DNA of 64,000 nucleotides from Thauera sedimentorum (GTDB taxonomy: Bacteria; Pseudomonadota; Gammaproteobacteria; Burkholderiales; Rhodocyclaceae). The stretch spans positions 1,426,001-1,490,000 of the forward strand of contig NZ_JACTAH010000001.1 in NCBI RefSeq assembly GCF_014489115.1, written 5' to 3'. A model generated the notes under the pieces. That model searched no databases. It saw only the letters and a program-made list of their open reading frames with translations, and was not told the origin of the DNA. Shown here piece after piece: positions 56,609-64,000 of the stretch (its first letter is position 1; each line of letters starts with the position of its first letter). The position numbers and the translations under genes were made by a program.

Positions 56609-58990
56609 ATGGGCGAACGTATCGGCCGGTTCGACATCCGGGGGGAATTGGGGCGCGGCGCCCAGAGCGTGGTCTATCTCGCCTTCGATCCGCACCTCGA
56701 GCGCGAAGTCGCGGTCAAGACCATGCACTTTTCCGCCGCCAACGACCGGCAGAACGTCGATCTGCTCGGCGAGGCCCGCATCGTCAGCAAGCTCCGCCAC
56801 CCGGGCATCGTGCCGATCTTCGAAGCCGGCGAGCAGGACGGCGATCTCTATCTGGTGTTCGAGTACGTCCAGGGCGAGAGCCTCGCGAAGCTGATGAAGC
56901 GCGAGGCGCCGCTTCCCGCGGCACGCGCGGCCAGCCTGATGTCCGCCATCCTCGCCGCCATTGCCCACGCGCACAAGGAAGGCGTCATCCACCGCGACCT
57001 GAAGCCGTCGAACGTGCTGATCGACGACAGCGGCACCCCACGGGTGATGGATTTCGGCATTGCCAGGCGGGTCGACGGCGGCAGTCCGTCGAGCGGCGAA
57101 CTGTCCGGCACACCGGCCTACATGGCGCCCGAATACGTAAGCGGCCGCGCGGTGAGCGAACAGACCGACGTGTTCGCAGCGGGCCTGATCCTGCTGGAGA
57201 TGCTCACCGGCCGCCGCGTGTTCCAGGGCGACAACGTCCAGGCCATCATGGATCGGGTGGCCAAGGAAGCGGTTGCGCTGCCGGCCGGCGTGCATGTGGA
57301 CGAGCGCCTCGGCGCGATCGCCCTGCGCGCGGTGGCGCACGATCCGGTCGACCGCTTTCGCAGCGCGGATGAGTTCCGCAAGGCACTGGAGGCTTTTCTC
57401 GCCCCGCCGGAAGAAGAGAGCGTGGACCGCGAGGCCGCCCAGAGCACGGTGGAGTTCCTGCTGCGCCGCATGCGCCACAAGAGCGACTTCCCCGCGCTGT
57501 CCGAATCGGTCAGCGCCATCAACCGCATCGCGTCGAGCGAGTCGGAATCGGTCAACAAGCTGTCGCTGTCCATCCTGCGCGACTTCTCGCTGACCAACAA
57601 GATCCTGCGACTGGTCAATTCGGTCCATTACCGCCAGGCCGGCGGCGGCAACATCAGCACCATCTCGCGCGCGGTGATCGTGCTGGGCTTCGATGCGGTA
57701 CGCAACATCGCCATCACGGTACTGCTCTTCGAACACCTTCAGGACAAGGCCAACGCCAACGTGCTGAAGGAAGAGTTCCTGCGCGCCAATCTCGCCGGCA
57801 TCCTCGCCAAGGACGTCACCGGCCAGCTCAAGGCGCGCGACCTGGAGCAGGCCTTCATCTGCTCGGTGTTCCACAACCTGGGACGACTGCTGGCGCAGTT
57901 TTACTTCCCCGAGGAAACCGAGGAAATCCGCAACCTGATGACGCAGAAGTCCTGCAGCGAAGCGGTGGCCGCGCAGCGCGTGCTGGGCATCGGTTTCGAG
58001 GAACTCGGCATCGGCATCGCCCGCAGCTGGGGCTTTCCGCCGCTGATCGTGAACAGCATGGAAAGACTGCCGCCGGGCGCAGTGCGCCGGCCGCGCTCGC
58101 CGGAAGAACGGCTGCGCGCGCTGTCTTCCTACTCCAACGATCTCTGCCAGGCGATCGCCACCCTGGAACCCGCCGAACGCGAGAAGGAACTCGTCCGCAT
58201 CAAGGCACGCTACGGCGACACCGTGCCGCTGGACGACAAGAGCGTGCACGAGGTCATCCAGCGTTCCATCGAGGAAGTCACCGATTTCGCCCGCATCATC
58301 CGCATCAACCTCGGCCAGACCCAGTTCGGCCAGCAACTGCGGCGATACGCGCGCGGCGGCGGCGGCGCCGAGGCGCAGGACGCCGATGACACTGCGCTGG
58401 GTGGCGCGGTGCTCGAGCGCGAGTCCTCGGTCGGGCTGGATACCGGCAATTTCCCCGCCGAGGGACAGAAGGCGGCCGACGCGCAGGCGGTGCTCACCGC
58501 CGGCATCCAGGACATCAGCAACACGCTGGTGTCCGACTTCAAGCTCAACGACATCCTGCGCATCATCCTCGAGACGATGTACCGCGCCATGGGCTTCCGT
58601 CGCGTGCTGCTATGCATCAAGGACGCGCGCGCCAACACCATGCAGGGCCGTTTCGGCTTCGGTCCCGAGGCCAACGAGCTCGCACGCGCCTTCCGCTTCA
58701 CGCTCAAGTTCACCCCGGACATCTTTCACGCCGCCACGTCCAAGGGCGTGGACATCCTGATCAGCGACATCGACGACGAGAAGATCGCCGAGCGCATCCC
58801 GGACTGGTACCGCAAGGCCTCGACCGCCAAGACCTTCGTGCTCTTTCCGCTCACGGTCAAGTCGAATCCGGTGGCGCTGATCTACGCCGACAAGCCGCAT
58901 GCCGGCGAGATCGAGATAACCGAAAAAGAACTTCAGCTGCTGCGCACCCTGCGCAACCAGGCCCTGCTCGCGATCAAGCAGGCCACTTAA
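56609..58990 (+). CDS. Ser/Thr protein kinase-HDOD-GAF fusion
   Basis: A 793-residue three-domain regulator. Residues about 7-265 are a complete Hanks-type kinase: glycine loop GRGAQS (15-20), lysine K37 in EVAVKTMH, catalytic HRDLKPSNVL (128-137), DFG 148-150 and APE 173-175. Residues about 275-500 are an HDOD domain (FPALSESVSAINRIASSESESVNKLSLSILRDFSLTNKILRLVNSVHY...). Residues about 620-790 are GAF-like (LVSDFKLNDILRIILETMYRAMGFRRVLLCIKDAR). There is no membrane segment, so it should be cytoplasmic. HDOD domains in proteobacteria tend to link signalling to nucleotide second messengers. It opens the diguanylate-cyclase/partner-switch gene set; a role as the kinase of the STAS protein or a parallel input is an inference. 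Confidence 0.9.
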   Translation: MGERIGRFDIRGELGRGAQSVVYLAFDPHLEREVAVKTMHFSAANDRQNVDLLGEARIVSKLRHPGIVPIFEAGEQDGDLYLVFEYVQGESLAKLMKREAPLPAARAASLMSAILAAIAHAHKEGVIHRDLKPSNVLIDDSGTPRVMDFGIARRVDGGSPSSGELSGTPAYMAPEYVSGRAVSEQTDVFAAGLILLEMLTGRRVFQGDNVQAIMDRVAKEAVALPAGVHVDERLGAIALRAVAHDPVDRFRSADEFRKALEAFLAPPEEESVDREAAQSTVEFLLRRMRHKSDFPALSESVSAINRIASSESESVNKLSLSILRDFSLTNKILRLVNSVHYRQAGGGNISTISRAVIVLGFDAVRNIAITVLLFEHLQDKANANVLKEEFLRANLAGILAKDVTGQLKARDLEQAFICSVFHNLGRLLAQFYFPEETEEIRNLMTQKSCSEAVAAQRVLGIGFEELGIGIARSWGFPPLIVNSMERLPPGAVRRPRSPEERLRALSSYSNDLCQAIATLEPAEREKELVRIKARYGDTVPLDDKSVHEVIQRSIEEVTDFARIIRINLGQTQFGQQLRRYARGGGGAEAQDADDTALGGAVLERESSVGLDTGNFPAEGQKAADAQAVLTAGIQDISNTLVSDFKLNDILRIILETMYRAMGFRRVLLCIKDARANTMQGRFGFGPEANELARAFRFTLKFTPDIFHAATSKGVDILISDIDDEKIAERIPDWYRKASTAKTFVLFPLTVKSNPVALIYADKPHAGEIEITEKELQLLRTLRNQALLAIKQAT

Positions 58991-59160
58991 CCGCCTGCGC
59001 TGCAAGCCGGCTACGAAATGTAACGGCGTAATGCTCGTCGCTTGCGGCATGGCTGCTTGTCATGGAGAATCCGCTGTTCCGACAGCCGGTTAGTCCCGGA
59101 CGACGCGGCCCTGGATGCAGGCCGCAGCGCCCGGCACGTCCATCGATACCCCATCGTTCC

Positions 59161-59997
59161 ATGCCTGGCAAGAACCCCTATGTGAAGGTCCTCGACCTCG
59201 AACAGACCCTTACGGATCTGCACGAGACGGTCGAGCGTCTTCAGCAGGAACGCAACGATCTGGAGATCGCGCTGACCACCGCCATCGAGCACGGCGACGC
59301 GATCGAATCCCAGCTGGAGATGGCCAACCGCCAGCTCCAGCAGGAGGTGCGCGAGCGCCTCACCGTGGAAAAACAGCTGCGCGATCTCGTTGCCACCATC
59401 ACGCAGAAGAGCCGCGACCTGGAAGTGGTGCTGCAGACCATCACCGAGCACGCCGACCAGATCGACCTGCAGTGGCTGGGACGCTACATCGAGTCCGAAA
59501 ATGCCGCCAGGCAGGATTCGCTCACCGGCCTGGCCAACCGCCGCCAGCTGGACGAAGCGATCAGCCACGAGTGGAAGCGCGCCCGCCGCGAGAACCAGCC
59601 CTTGTGCATGATCATGTGCGATGTGGACCACTTCAAGGCCTACAACGACCTCTACGGTCATCCCACCGGAGACGAATGCCTGCGGCGGCTGGCCGATCTG
59701 CTGCGCTGCGTGCTGCGCCGCGAGGGCGATCTCGCGGCCCGCTACGGCGGCGAAGAGTTCGTGCTGCTGCTGCCCAATACCGACGCCGAAGGCGGTCGGC
59801 AGGTGGCCGAGCACATCAGCCGCCTGCTCGAGGAGGCCGCCCACGCACACGACGGCTCGCCCACCGGACAGATCACCGTGAGCATGGGGCTGGCCGCCAT
59901 GGTGCCCGAGGACGACAAGCAGGACCGGCTGTTCATCGAAGCCGACCGCCTGCTCTACCTGGCCAAGCAACAGGGCCGTAACCGGATCTCGGAATAA
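59161..59997 (+). CDS. Coiled-coil GGDEF diguanylate cyclase (SiaD-like)
   Basis: A 278-residue soluble protein. Residues about 8-100 form a long coiled coil (YVKVLDLEQTLTDLHETVERLQQERNDLEIAL...). A GGDEF domain (about 115-278) follows with active GGEEF at 196-200 and the inhibitory RxxD site REGD at 187-190, so it should make c-di-GMP with product feedback. The coiled-coil plus GGDEF layout and the neighbouring phosphatase, DUF6272 and STAS-like genes match SiaD in the Pseudomonas SiaABCD system. The start is uncertain: ATG 59161 lacks a good ribosome site, while ATG 59062 adds a Pro/Arg-rich unconserved piece. Confidence 0.85.
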   Translation: MPGKNPYVKVLDLEQTLTDLHETVERLQQERNDLEIALTTAIEHGDAIESQLEMANRQLQQEVRERLTVEKQLRDLVATITQKSRDLEVVLQTITEHADQIDLQWLGRYIESENAARQDSLTGLANRRQLDEAISHEWKRARRENQPLCMIMCDVDHFKAYNDLYGHPTGDECLRRLADLLRCVLRREGDLAARYGGEEFVLLLPNTDAEGGRQVAEHISRLLEEAAHAHDGSPTGQITVSMGLAAMVPEDDKQDRLFIEADRLLYLAKQQGRNRISE

Positions 59998-60022
59998 TCG
60001 AGCGCATTCCAGGAGACCGCAT

Positions 60023-60595
60023 ATGACCGAAGACTTCGGCCGGATCGTCGAAATACGCCACGGGCGGGATGCCGAATCGCTCAACCTGTCGTTCTGGCCC
60101 GGCCGCGTCCCGCTCAAGCAGCGCTGGCGCAACAACGGGCTGTCGGCCGACTTCCTCGGCGACTACGTCACCACCTTCTTCCCGCTCGACGACGCGATTC
60201 CCGACACCCAGCTTCGACAGGCGGAAATCCGCGGCGCAGTCAGCTTCATCGCCAACGAACTGCTGGAGAACGCGATGAAGTACCACGACCCTGCCCTGCC
60301 CGAACCGGTCACCATACAGCTCGGACTGGACAGCAAACAGATCGTGTTTCACGCCAGCAATGGTGCCGGCGAGCAGGCCGCCGGGCGCTTCCGCGAATTC
60401 ATCGCCCGCCTGCTGGACGGCGATCCGGGCGAACTCTACCTGCAGCAACTCGAGGACAACGCCCTCGCCGAACAGAGCGCGGGGCTGGGCTATCTCACCA
60501 TGATCAACGACTACGGTGCCGAACTGGCATGGCGTTTCCAGGCGGGCGAAGGCGGCGGATACCGCGTCACCACCCAGGTCACGCTGACACTTTGA
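60023..60595 (+). CDS. DUF6272 / SiaB-type HATPase-like protein kinase
   Basis: A 190-residue protein resembling small anti-sigma-factor kinases. The HATPase N-box appears as AVSFIANELLENAMKYHD (about residues 78-91), and a late glycine box AGLGYLTMINDYGAELAWRF. These fit the DUF6272 group (slr1658/SiaB-like), whose members phosphorylate a small STAS-like or SiaC-like partner. The following gene encodes such a STAS protein. Catalytic integrity beyond the N-box cannot be proved by eye. Confidence 0.75.
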   Translation: MTEDFGRIVEIRHGRDAESLNLSFWPGRVPLKQRWRNNGLSADFLGDYVTTFFPLDDAIPDTQLRQAEIRGAVSFIANELLENAMKYHDPALPEPVTIQLGLDSKQIVFHASNGAGEQAAGRFREFIARLLDGDPGELYLQQLEDNALAEQSAGLGYLTMINDYGAELAWRFQAGEGGGYRVTTQVTLTL

Positions 60596-60609
60596 CGGAG
60601 CATGTGCAG

Positions 60610-60954
60610 ATGAAGTCACTCCAGGGCGAGGGCTACCAGGTCGAACTCGACGATGCGGACAACCGCGTCAGCCTGCGCGGCTCGCTGCGTCTGGGCGGCC
60701 TGACCGAGTACGCGCCGATCTCGCAGCTGCTGGACGAGGCACTCGAGGGCCGCAGCAGTCTCACGGTGGACCTGAGCGGACTCGAATTCCTCAACAGTTC
60801 CGGCATCGCCACGCTGTCCAGGTTCGTGATCAGTGCGCGCAACCGCAAGGACTGCGCGCTGGTCATCCGCGGCTCCAGCACGATCCCGTGGCAGGGCAAG
60901 TCGCTCAACAACCTCAAGCGCCTGATGCCGGCGCTCGAGCTGAACTTCGACTGA
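60610..60954 (+). CDS. STAS-domain anti-anti-sigma-factor-like protein (slr1659-like)
   Basis: A 114-residue single STAS domain. The diagnostic phosphorylation loop is VDLSGLEFLNSSGIATLSRFV; Ser63 or Ser64 is the expected phosphosite. The N-terminal strand YQVELDDADNRVSLRGSLRL is typical. In partner switches the unphosphorylated form binds and controls a target, the kinase next door inactivates it, and the PP2C phosphatase reactivates it. Pseudomonas SiaC, a DUF1987 protein, fills this slot with a different sequence family, so this is a variant of that design. Confidence 0.82.
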   Translation: MKSLQGEGYQVELDDADNRVSLRGSLRLGGLTEYAPISQLLDEALEGRSSLTVDLSGLEFLNSSGIATLSRFVISARNRKDCALVIRGSSTIPWQGKSLNNLKRLMPALELNFD

Positions 60955-60975
60955 GCACCCGCACGGCCCTCGTCC

Positions 60976-62538
60976 ATGACCGCTCCCTTGCCCGAGACCC
61001 TAGAGATGGACGAAGCCCGGGCAATGGCCGTGCGTGTTCCGCTGCTCCGCGGGATGACCTTCCGCCAGGCCGCGGTCACGCTGCTGATCGCCTTGCTGCT
61101 GGGGGTCGTCGCCGCCGCGGTCGAACTCTACGCAGACTGGCAGGCGATGCGCGGCGAGATCCGCGCGCAGACCGAACGCATCCTCAACCTGGTGCACGGG
61201 CCTTCGGCCCAGGCCGCATTCCAGTTCAATGACGAGCTTGCCATCCAGGTGGCCGACGGCCTGTTCGCCCGCCCGGAAACCCGCCAGGTGATCCTGCGCG
61301 ACAACTTCGGCCGCACGATCGCGCGCCGCGAGCGTGCGGATGCGGGGCAGTCGGGACAACTCGCGGACCGCCTGTTCGGCGATCTCACCCACTACGTGCT
61401 CGATCTCAATCACGACACCGCAGCCGGTCAGCGTATCGAAGTCGGCAGCCTGGAACTCCGCCTGTCGGCCACCGAGATCGCCGCCAGCTTCTACCAGCGC
61501 GGCCGCCTGCTGGTCATCGTCGGCCTGGTCAAGGCGCTGGCGATCTCCGCCCTGGTCGTGCTGATCTTCTATTTCATCGTCACCCGCCCGCTGCTGACAC
61601 TGCACTCGGCGATCACCCGCATCGACCCCACCCGCCCCGGAGGCTGGCCGCGCCCCGAGCTGCGTTTCCACCGCAAGGACGAGCTGGGGCAGATCGTGAA
61701 CGGTCTGGACGAGCTCATGCGCGCCTTCCAGCGCGGGCTGGACCAGCGCGACCAGGCGCGCGACGAGAACCTCCGCCTTGGCGCCGAACTCGACGTCTCG
61801 CGCCGCATCCAGCAGATGGTCCTGCCCTCGCAGGCAGAGCTGCAGGCCGTGCCCACGCTGGATATCGCCGCCCACATGGAACCCGCGGGCGAGGTCGGCG
61901 GCGACTACTACGACATACTGCCGCACGCCGGCGGCCTGCGCATCGGCATCGGCGACGTAACCGGCCACGGGCTGGAAAGCGGCGTGGTCATGCTGATGAC
62001 GCAAAGCGCGGTCCGCACCATGCTGACAGCGCAGGAAGCCGACATGGTGCGGATCATGGAAGCGCTCAACGGCACCATCTACCACAACGTCCAGCGCATG
62101 GGCTGCGGCAAGAACCTCACCCTGGCGCTGCTCGACCACCACCCGGTGGACCAAGGCACGGTGCGCGGCTGCCTGCGCATCGCCGGCCAGCATGAATCGG
62201 TGATCGTCGTGCGTACCGACGGCAGGGTGGAACTCATCGATACCGACGAGCTCGGCTTCCCGATCGGGCTGGTGGAGGAAGTGGGCGAATTCGTCGGCCA
62301 GGTGGCCATCGACCTGCACCGCGACGACGTGGTGGTGCTGTACACCGACGGCATCACCGAGGCCGCCGACGAATCGCAGCGTCTCTACGGTCTCGACCGC
62401 CTTGTCGAACTGGCCGTCGCGCACCGCCACGAAGATGCGGAGGCGATCAAGGACGCCATCGTGCGCGACGTCAAGCGACATATCGCCACCCAGACACTGT
62501 ACGACGACCTCACCCTGGTGGTCCTCAAGCAGCGCTGA
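60976..62538 (+). CDS. HAMP-PP2C membrane phosphatase (SiaA/RsbU-like)
   Basis: A 520-residue membrane sensor phosphatase. Membrane segments lie at about residues 32-50 and 178-200 and flank a ~125-residue periplasmic domain. A HAMP domain (about 200-250, FHRKDELGQIVNGLDELMRAF) and a helical linker follow. The PP2C/SpoIIE catalytic domain (about 285-520) has metal motifs EVGGDYYDIL, GIGDVTGHGLESG, LYTDGITEA and YDDLTLVVL. It should dephosphorylate the STAS protein when its periplasmic domain senses a signal. Order and content match SiaA, whose activity raises c-di-GMP through SiaD. Confidence 0.9.
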   Translation: MTAPLPETLEMDEARAMAVRVPLLRGMTFRQAAVTLLIALLLGVVAAAVELYADWQAMRGEIRAQTERILNLVHGPSAQAAFQFNDELAIQVADGLFARPETRQVILRDNFGRTIARRERADAGQSGQLADRLFGDLTHYVLDLNHDTAAGQRIEVGSLELRLSATEIAASFYQRGRLLVIVGLVKALAISALVVLIFYFIVTRPLLTLHSAITRIDPTRPGGWPRPELRFHRKDELGQIVNGLDELMRAFQRGLDQRDQARDENLRLGAELDVSRRIQQMVLPSQAELQAVPTLDIAAHMEPAGEVGGDYYDILPHAGGLRIGIGDVTGHGLESGVVMLMTQSAVRTMLTAQEADMVRIMEALNGTIYHNVQRMGCGKNLTLALLDHHPVDQGTVRGCLRIAGQHESVIVVRTDGRVELIDTDELGFPIGLVEEVGEFVGQVAIDLHRDDVVVLYTDGITEAADESQRLYGLDRLVELAVAHRHEDAEAIKDAIVRDVKRHIATQTLYDDLTLVVLKQR

Positions 62539-62552
62539 GCGCGGGCCCGACC

Positions 62553-63311
62553 ATGAACGCCCGACACGGTTTCCGCCTGCTCCTGCTGTCCGCCCTCGCC
62601 TGGGCGGCGCCGTCCGGCGCCCAGGCGCAAGCCATCGACAGCCTGCTCTGGGTCAGCGAGGAGGCGCCGCCCTACCATTACCTGAAGGATGGCGTCCCCA
62701 CCGGCATTGCAGTGGACGTCCTCGCACGGATGCAAGACCTGCTCGGCAGCCAGCAATCGCCACCGGACATCCGTTTCCTGCCCTGGGCACGCGCCCGCTA
62801 CATGGCACTCCACCAGCCGGGCACCTGCCTGTTCGCCCAGCCCGCCTCCGACGAAGAGCGCCAAGGCCTCGCCTACGTCGGCCCGCTGCTCGACACCCGC
62901 ATCGCCATCATCGTCCCCACCCAGCGGGCGGACGACGTCTCGGGTCCGCGCGACCTCGCCGCGCTGACCGTGGGCGTGGTCCGCGACAGCGCCGCCGAAG
63001 AGCTGCTCACCGCGACCGGGGTTCCGGCCAGGATCATCCGCACCGATTCGCCACGCACCCTGGTCCGCATGCTCGCCGGCGGACGTTTCGACGCCATCGC
63101 CTACCTGCCGCAGGCCGCCGCCCGCAGCCTGCAGCAGGAAGGCATCGTCACCACCGCCTATCGACCTGTATTCACGCTGCACGAAGGCACCATCGGCTAC
63201 GCCTGCCACCGCGACACCGATCCGGCCCTGATCGCACGGATGCGCAATGCACTAGAACGCCTGCACACCGATGGCACGGTCGAGAACATCCGCCGGCACT
63301 ACGAGCGCTGA
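62553..63311 (+). CDS. Periplasmic solute-binding protein (SBP_bac_3 type)
   Basis: A 252-residue exported protein. Signal peptide is about residues 1-26 (SGAQAQA). The mature part has the family-3 solute-binding pattern: LWVSEEAPPYHYLKDGVPTGIAVDVLARM, PPDIRFLPWARARYMALHQPGTCLFA, LTVGVVRDSAAEELLTATGV, and AGGRFDAIAYLPQAAARSL. No transporter genes adjoin it. It starts 14 bp after the phosphatase gene and is likely cotranscribed, so it may present a ligand to the phosphatase sensor domain rather than to an importer; this is an inference. Confidence 0.82.
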   Translation: MNARHGFRLLLLSALAWAAPSGAQAQAIDSLLWVSEEAPPYHYLKDGVPTGIAVDVLARMQDLLGSQQSPPDIRFLPWARARYMALHQPGTCLFAQPASDEERQGLAYVGPLLDTRIAIIVPTQRADDVSGPRDLAALTVGVVRDSAAEELLTATGVPARIIRTDSPRTLVRMLAGGRFDAIAYLPQAAARSLQQEGIVTTAYRPVFTLHEGTIGYACHRDTDPALIARMRNALERLHTDGTVENIRRHYER

Positions 63312-63329
63312 ACGCCCCGGCCGCGCGTG

Positions 63330-63335
63330 TATAAT
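63330..63335 (+). promoter_or_regulatory. -10 box of the tRNA-Leu promoter
   Basis: A perfect TATAAT lies 14 bp before the tRNA 5' end and just after the solute-binding-protein stop codon. The -35 region (CTGAAC at 63308) overlaps that stop codon and is a weak match. Confidence 0.65.
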
Positions 63336-63348
63336 CCGCCGCGCCGGC

Positions 63349-63433
63349 GCGAGGGTGGCGGAATTGGTAGACGCACTGGATTTAGGTTCCAGCGCCGCAA
63401 GGCGTGAGAGTTCGAGTCTCTTCCCTCGCACCA
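63349..63433 (+). tRNA. tRNA-Leu (anticodon UAG)
   Basis: An 85-base tRNA including an encoded 3' CCA. The acceptor stem GCGAGGG pairs with CCCTCGC. The anticodon stem CTGGA/TCCAG encloses loop TTTAGGT, giving anticodon UAG (reads CUA leucine codons). The long variable arm GCCGCAAGGCG is characteristic of a class-II tRNA such as tRNA-Leu. The T-arm GTTCGAGTC is intact. No integration marks are visible around it. Confidence 0.97.
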
Positions 63434-63449
63434 ACAAGCGGCCGCAACA

Positions 63450-64000
63450 CTACATGCGCAGCCGTTCGGCGTAGCCGGTCATCTCCAGGTAGCCACGGCC
63501 GATCTCGCGGCCGTCCTCCAGCAGGCGCACCGCACCTTCCCAGTACACCGCGCCGGTCGAACGCCGGCTGTCGAGCTCCTGGTCGTCCATCAAGGGCACC
63601 ACCTTCAGGGTGCGCGGCTCGCCGCCCTCGGGCGCCGCGATGTCTAGTGTCCATTCGACCGGATAATCCGCACCGGTGCGCGGCGAACGCCAGCGCCGGC
63701 CGGCTGCGAAGCGCACATCCTCCGCTCCGAAGCTGTGCAGTGCGCCGTCCGCCCCGCGCAGGCTGCCGCCGGCCCACAATGGCTGCCCGGCCTCGTCGCG
63801 CATGCGGAAGGCCATCAGGGCACCGCCCTCATGCAGGTTGATGCCGATCCAGTCCCAGCCGCGCGCGCCGGGCGGCATCAACTCGCTGGACCACTCGTGG
63901 TCCAGCCAGGCCCGCCCGCGCACCCGATGCGTGGCCTCGCGCACGCGCAGATGCCCCTCCACCGCCAGTTGCGGGCGGCTGTAGTAGTAGCTGGCGTGCT
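63450..64000 (-). CDS. CrtC/AttH-like lipocalin-domain protein, C-terminal part
   Basis: The last 183 codons of a gene that continues past the window end. The sequence YYSRPQLAVEGHLRV...RVRGRAWLDHEWSSELMPPGARGWDWIGINL and GGALMAFRMRDEAGQPLWAGGSL is typical of the hydroxyneurosporene-synthase/AttH lipocalin-like group. Despite the CrtC similarity, these proteins often sit beside LolCDE-like ABC transporters, and their role is unclear. It is convergent with the tRNA gene, 17 bp away. Confidence 0.82.
   Translation of the reverse strand, partial: HASYYYSRPQLAVEGHLRVREATHRVRGRAWLDHEWSSELMPPGARGWDWIGINLHEGGALMAFRMRDEAGQPLWAGGSLRGADGALHSFGAEDVRFAAGRRWRSPRTGADYPVEWTLDIAAPEGGEPRTLKVVPLMDDQELDSRRSTGAVYWEGAVRLLEDGREIGRGYLEMTGYAERLRM

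Noticed and set aside
60610..60954. Annotation as SiaC (DUF1987)
   Set aside because: The sequence shows a classic STAS NSSG loop, which points to the slr1659-like STAS group instead.
63349..63433. tRNA-Leu as a phage or island attachment site
   Set aside because: No duplicated tRNA 3' end or integrase gene is visible in the window.

Overview
The window reads as chromosomal DNA of a GC-rich betaproteobacterium, most likely Rhodocyclales (Thauera/Azoarcus-like). This placement is an inference. It rests on a GC content of about two thirds by eye, the beta/gammaproteobacterial rpsB-to-lpxB gene order, the ppx/ppk1 pair, an MCE lipid transporter next to fatty-acid genes, and REP-type intergenic palindromes. 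No phage, insertion sequence, CRISPR array or replication origin is visible. Nearly every base is in a confident gene.

Layout. 1-5474 (minus): an enoyl-CoA hydratase fragment, an acyl-CoA synthetase and a four-gene MCE/Mla-like lipid ABC transporter. 5476-9211: exopolyphosphatase and polyphosphate kinase, divergent. 9408-16257: relA, an EamA transporter, mtfA, a host-attachment-family gene, a DUF1566 lipoprotein and ispF/ispD. 16382-21942: an MgtC/DUF4010 membrane protein, the three AmmeMemoRadiSam genes, an alpha/beta-hydrolase-like gene and a small HELAH metalloprotease-like gene. 22014-28492: mfd, a DUF4332 protein, a cold-shock protein and a DEAD-box helicase. 28569-31031 (minus): an orphan gene, an M14 carboxypeptidase and yaaA. 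31215-35889: a tight biotin operon bioA-F-H-C-D. 36042-52109 (minus): a long envelope and translation cluster, rpsB-tsf-pyrH-frr-uppS-cdsA-dxr-rseP-bamA-skp-lpxD-fabZ-lpxA-lpxB-rnhB, followed by a CopD-like gene, a SpoU methyltransferase and an orphan. 52411-55834: map and glnD. 55883-56398 (minus): a UPF0114 membrane protein. 56609-63311: a six-gene signalling cluster. 63349-63433: tRNA-Leu(UAG). 63450-64000 (minus): part of a CrtC/AttH-like lipocalin-fold gene.

The most interesting system is 56609-63311. It encodes a Ser/Thr kinase-HDOD-GAF fusion, a coiled-coil GGDEF diguanylate cyclase, an HATPase-like DUF6272/SiaB-type protein, a STAS anti-anti-sigma-like protein, a HAMP-PP2C (SiaA/RsbU-type) phosphatase and a periplasmic solute-binding protein. 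Together these look like a Sia-type partner-switching circuit controlling c-di-GMP, with added eukaryotic-type kinase and ligand inputs. Second is the AmmeMemoRadiSam trio, a widely conserved set of unknown function. A family of inverted REP pairs (REPIN-like) sits in seven intergenic regions and supplies the stop codon of two genes. Part of the BamA barrel has clearly lower GC than the rest of the gene.
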